This document shows, piece by piece, positions 53,701 to 55,356 of a stretch of 55,356 nucleotides of DNA. The stretch comes from Phycisphaerales bacterium. Its GTDB lineage: Bacteria > Planctomycetota > Phycisphaerae > Phycisphaerales > JAGLTS01. The notes beneath the pieces are model-generated. The model made no database searches, had not been told where the DNA came from, and worked only from the letters and a program-made list of their open reading frames with translations. Both the position numbers and the translations under genes were made by a program. The stretch covers positions 1-55,356 of the forward strand of contig JAGLTS010000012.1 of the NCBI GenBank assembly GCA_023135165.1, given 5' to 3'. The number at the start of each line of letters is the position of its first letter. Position 1 is the first letter of the stretch.

Positions 53701-54613
53701 GGAAGTATCCTTTCTCCCAGTCCGGGTCCGCCATGATGAGTTCTTCAGCGATCCCGGCAGCCTTCTCGTCGTGCTCCAGGTAGAGTTCGCCAAGACCCTC
53801 AAGAAAACGCGCTTCTTTGCACTCCTCATGCGCTCGTGCATTGAGGTAGAACTTCGCCGCAGTCTCGTACTCTTCCATCACTCGATACGTGTGGCCGAGA
53901 TTTGCCAGGATTCTGTATCGCTGATGCTCGGTGGCCTCCGACCACTTGTTCCCTTGGATGAACTCAAGCTGTGCTCTTGCTTTAAGTGGGTTACCAGAGA
54001 GCACAGGCTCAAACGCGCGCGTGATCTCCTCATCGATGTGATCACCTTTGGGGTGATCCTCGGTCCGCGCATCCGCAACCCTGGGAATCTGGCACCCCAT
54101 GCCCTGTGGAACGAGCGCGGAATCTCGCCCGGGCTCACTTCCCGCTGCTGGTACCGCCTCTTGCGGCCCATAGAGCCTATCTCGGATCTGCGGATACTCC
54201 TCAAAGAGGTCAGTGATATCCTCCCACCAGAAGACCTCTATTCTCTGGTCTCTCCCCTTCCTTCTCTCGACGAGTGCTCTCAGTTCATCTTGTACCTTCG
54301 CGTCTCTCTTCGCCGTGGTAGCAACGATGAAAGCATCTATCGATGGAGCCAGCTCGTCAGATCTTTCAAGATCTGCTTCGATAACATGGCAGGGCAACGC
54401 TCTGTCGTCATTACGGAGCTTGCACTGTATCCCCACCCACTTCCCCTCATCATCCTGTCCAATGAGGTCGATCCCTCGCTGGTTCTGACCGCGTCGACCA
54501 TATCGTTTCAAATCCCGACATCTCAGTTTTGCACTGAATAAAACCTGACACCAGTATTCGAACTGGTCAGGGTGTTTCGGCAGCCGCGAATAGTCGAACA
54601 TCCCACATGTCAT
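50705..54613 (-). CDS. Mrr-like nuclease - TPR-like - GreA/B C-terminal-like - PIN fusion protein
   Basis: 1302 residues from ATG 54613 (GGGAGG 8 bases upstream). Residues ~12-125: restriction-endonuclease-like fold with GIDLIG (Asp49) and GIQCKL (Gln63, Lys65), the GxD...QxK pattern of Mrr/PD-(D/E)XK nucleases. Residues ~210-790: helical TPR-like repeats (HTYRVMEEYETAAKFYLNA and AYYNRAAARRLLGRDVEAEK). Residues ~794-875: GreA/GreB C-terminal-like (TMVRAVMGKRVGESVELPGG). Residues ~990-1135: PIN nuclease, Asp994 in VVLDAS, Glu near 1025, Asp in LWTDD. The DNA appears less GC-rich than the ribosomal core, suggesting transfer. Probably a cytoplasmic conflict-system effector. Confidence 0.75.
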   Translation of the reverse strand: MTCGMFDYSRLPKHPDQFEYWCQVLFSAKLRCRDLKRYGRRGQNQRGIDLIGQDDEGKWVGIQCKLRNDDRALPCHVIEADLERSDELAPSIDAFIVATTAKRDAKVQDELRALVERRKGRDQRIEVFWWEDITDLFEEYPQIRDRLYGPQEAVPAAGSEPGRDSALVPQGMGCQIPRVADARTEDHPKGDHIDEEITRAFEPVLSGNPLKARAQLEFIQGNKWSEATEHQRYRILANLGHTYRVMEEYETAAKFYLNARAHEECKEARFLEGLGELYLEHDEKAAGIAEELIMADPDWEKGYFLRVLAVRGTKSVEEHLAEIPEKLHEDAEIAMALQFVALTQDDMVRAASLARVALTSSPDWNVPAINLAGMILQEEREKVMPASDVSGMHVDRSKVEEAERLLTAAIEATAEKVPLPLLATAYYNRAAARRLLGRDVEAEKDLEEATKRNPDDWAIAATSAVSLDFRGMTDAAIESLEKERGEKRPATAALLLALMLAERASEGDRHRALDRLRQGLDKLAEEDEATRVEFGILYGRLLTEEESAQSARSSVMEAADSLGEFATAIASAEIYSVSSNEGEAEEAARRAIDLLDADESRHVVYLLGRLLIRLQMFRDAVDVLHPRVMADRFDEVTNLLFAASWEVGEHAVIIEICSELRENGVRDKEALQWEIKTRRRYRDFVTAIQILRDWLGVHSDDVAGWVTLGGLAGQLGDADLLGEVRGRLPTVEKCPVELAPAVSQIIAAGPAGDAVAARRYAYRAVRARRGWKDAWMALIGSTFAPWIEKHEPYTPPTVVAVDTAVHLEVSEEPGPIVVVIESGDDPDPNWDEFAPGSTMVRAVMGKRVGESVELPGGLGASRSGKIIGIDKKEVFRAWQCLNDWVKRFPDSPFVQPVRVPEPRDESKEALLESLEGITSTLRAVEVRRLEARQQYQEGRIPLVTAARMASDPVIVTLDTVRGEPSDQIRCCSGAVAESQAADEALRGSGGVVLDASAVATLFRLGRTEILNRLPIRVVVPASAIEEIRGLRDRFTGEGEEGSSSLTLEDGELRVRRMTREEVAKERDHLDAAIAAFEQCEIESGIVLSTVDPEAREMMTRVFGSATTEAIAIARKERLTLWTDDLFISRYTSQQYGLGRVWTAWLYQWLESAGVVDSTEADECLIDLHVLRHAFTPLRASAILRSLELAKWEPNRFPARVILDRLGDSNVRAEGIVRVVTQFLELLWRRVLVQGSLDSIVQCCCTALDRRSDGREIGCAVHQVVELAFGLNVTGAMEAKRLLAAWLSTPRPLSAGGGLILPF

Positions 54614-55138
54614 CGCAACATCCTCCCGCACATGTCCCTATCAACTGTATCAGAATCGTGCAATCCTAGTGAGACCCCTTGTTTGGACCCCGCCGCGTCG
54701 AACGCTGCTCATTCGCTCTAATTCCCATTCACTAACCCGAGGTATTTGGCCCGTCTTACCCGAGGTACTCCCCATGCGCTGGGCGCGCATTCGGAGAAGT
54801 TAGGACGGTGGAGAAACGGGGTCGCAGCGCGTTTGTGAAAATGAGCAGGGTTGGCGCACGGGTCCTGCCGCAGGCGATGCCCAGGTGGGTGGAAAAAGCA
54901 GACAAGCACATCAATGACAGTTGCTGGGCGGAAAGCACGCACCACGTGCGGCCGGGCAGTCGGGCAAGTGCTCGTGCGGTCGACGGGTGGGGGTGAGGAT
55001 GGGTCAGGGAGGCGATCGCTCAATCGGGCTCGCCAGCCAGCTCGTGCCGAGCCGGGTTCGTGCGATGACCACCCGATGCGCCGCGCGGGTGTTCGGCGGA
55101 CCCCCATGACCCCCCCCGATCCACATTGTCCCACCTTT
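54614..55138. other. Gene-free stretch upstream of the nuclease fusion
   Basis: No gene recognised. The decamer ACCCGAGGTA occurs twice, 23 bp apart, at 54736-54745 and 54759-54768; it may be a regulatory direct repeat. A minus-strand frame running through the phased repeat into this region looks non-coding. Confidence 0.35.
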
Positions 55139-55353
55139 GCATCGGCGATCATCGCCTCCCCACATGGCCGCGCAGCGCGCGCACCATGCGCGCTACTGCT
55201 GGCATCGCGGGTCTTCGCTGCGCATCCTCGCCGGTGCGCGCGCGATGCCGAGCGAGCCTCAAAAAGTCGCTCAAAACCGACCCAAAACGCGCTGAAACTG
55301 ATCGAAAACGCGCCGAAACTCGCCCAAACACGCTGAAACTCGCTCAAAACTCT
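55139..55353 (-). repeat. Dispersed phased-T-tract repeat, copy 3 (inverted)
   Basis: Reverse-complement copy of 1-215, starting AGAGTTTTGAGCGAGTTTCA on the minus strand at 55353, three bases from the window end. The T-tracts are retained, and the GC-rich half is closer to copy 1 than to copy 2. Confidence 0.85.
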
Positions 55354-55356
55354 GGT

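Overview
The window looks like a high-GC planctomycete chromosome fragment, most likely class Phycisphaerae. This is inferred from a PEP-CTERM-type exported protein, three exported proteins ending in the same dockerin-like Cys-Pro-bounded module, a lipoprotein metallophosphoesterase, DUF2934 and DUF502 proteins, and a condensed S10-spc-alpha ribosomal operon. No rRNA, tRNA or CRISPR array was found. Both window ends fall within 3 bases of the same end of a dispersed repeat, so the window is probably a whole contig broken at that repeat.

Layout. (1) 1-3552: a copy of a repeat with helically phased T-tracts, then a translationally coupled pair on the plus strand, a P-loop ATPase and a TPR protein. 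(2) 4066-19703, minus strand: rpsJ-rplC-rplD-rplW-rplB-rpsS-rplV-rpsC-rplP-rpmC-rpsQ-rplN-rplX-rplE-rpsN-rpsH-rplF-rplR-rpsE-rplO-secY-map-infA-rpmJ-rpsM-rpsK-rpoA-rplQ. rpmD, adk and rpsD are absent from their usual places, and a strong terminator-like hairpin separates rpsJ from rplC. (3) 19898-23808: a tiny membrane ORF, an exported unknown, and the nitrogen-PTS group hpf-ptsN-ptsH beside a DUF502 membrane protein. (4) 24315-35931: a porin, two metallophosphoesterases, RNase III, DUF2934, a HAD phosphatase, a glycosyltransferase and an aminotransferase. (5) 36140-38373: a second repeat copy, the 3' remnant of an IS30-type transposase, and a MarR-led operon of three small unknown genes bounded by outward-facing IS ends. 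(6) 38743-50345: exported proteins: two dockerin-type proteins (one a subtilase), an RCC1-like propeller with dockerin end, a clostripain-family peptidase and a PEP-CTERM protein. (7) 50705-54613: a 1302-residue fusion of an Mrr-like nuclease, TPR-like helices, a GreA/GreB C-terminal-like domain and a PIN nuclease, followed by the third repeat copy in inverted orientation.

How it fits together. The core is translation and secretion (ribosomal proteins, SecY, Map, IF-1, RpoA) with hibernation factor and nitrogen-PTS control downstream. The flanks are accessory. All three copies of the phased-T repeat sit beside accessory cargo, and always with the cargo on the same side. The best candidates for an undescribed system are the Mrr-TPR-GreC-PIN protein, the IS-bounded MarR operon, and the ATPase/TPR pair. 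Functions outside the conserved families are inferred from motifs only.
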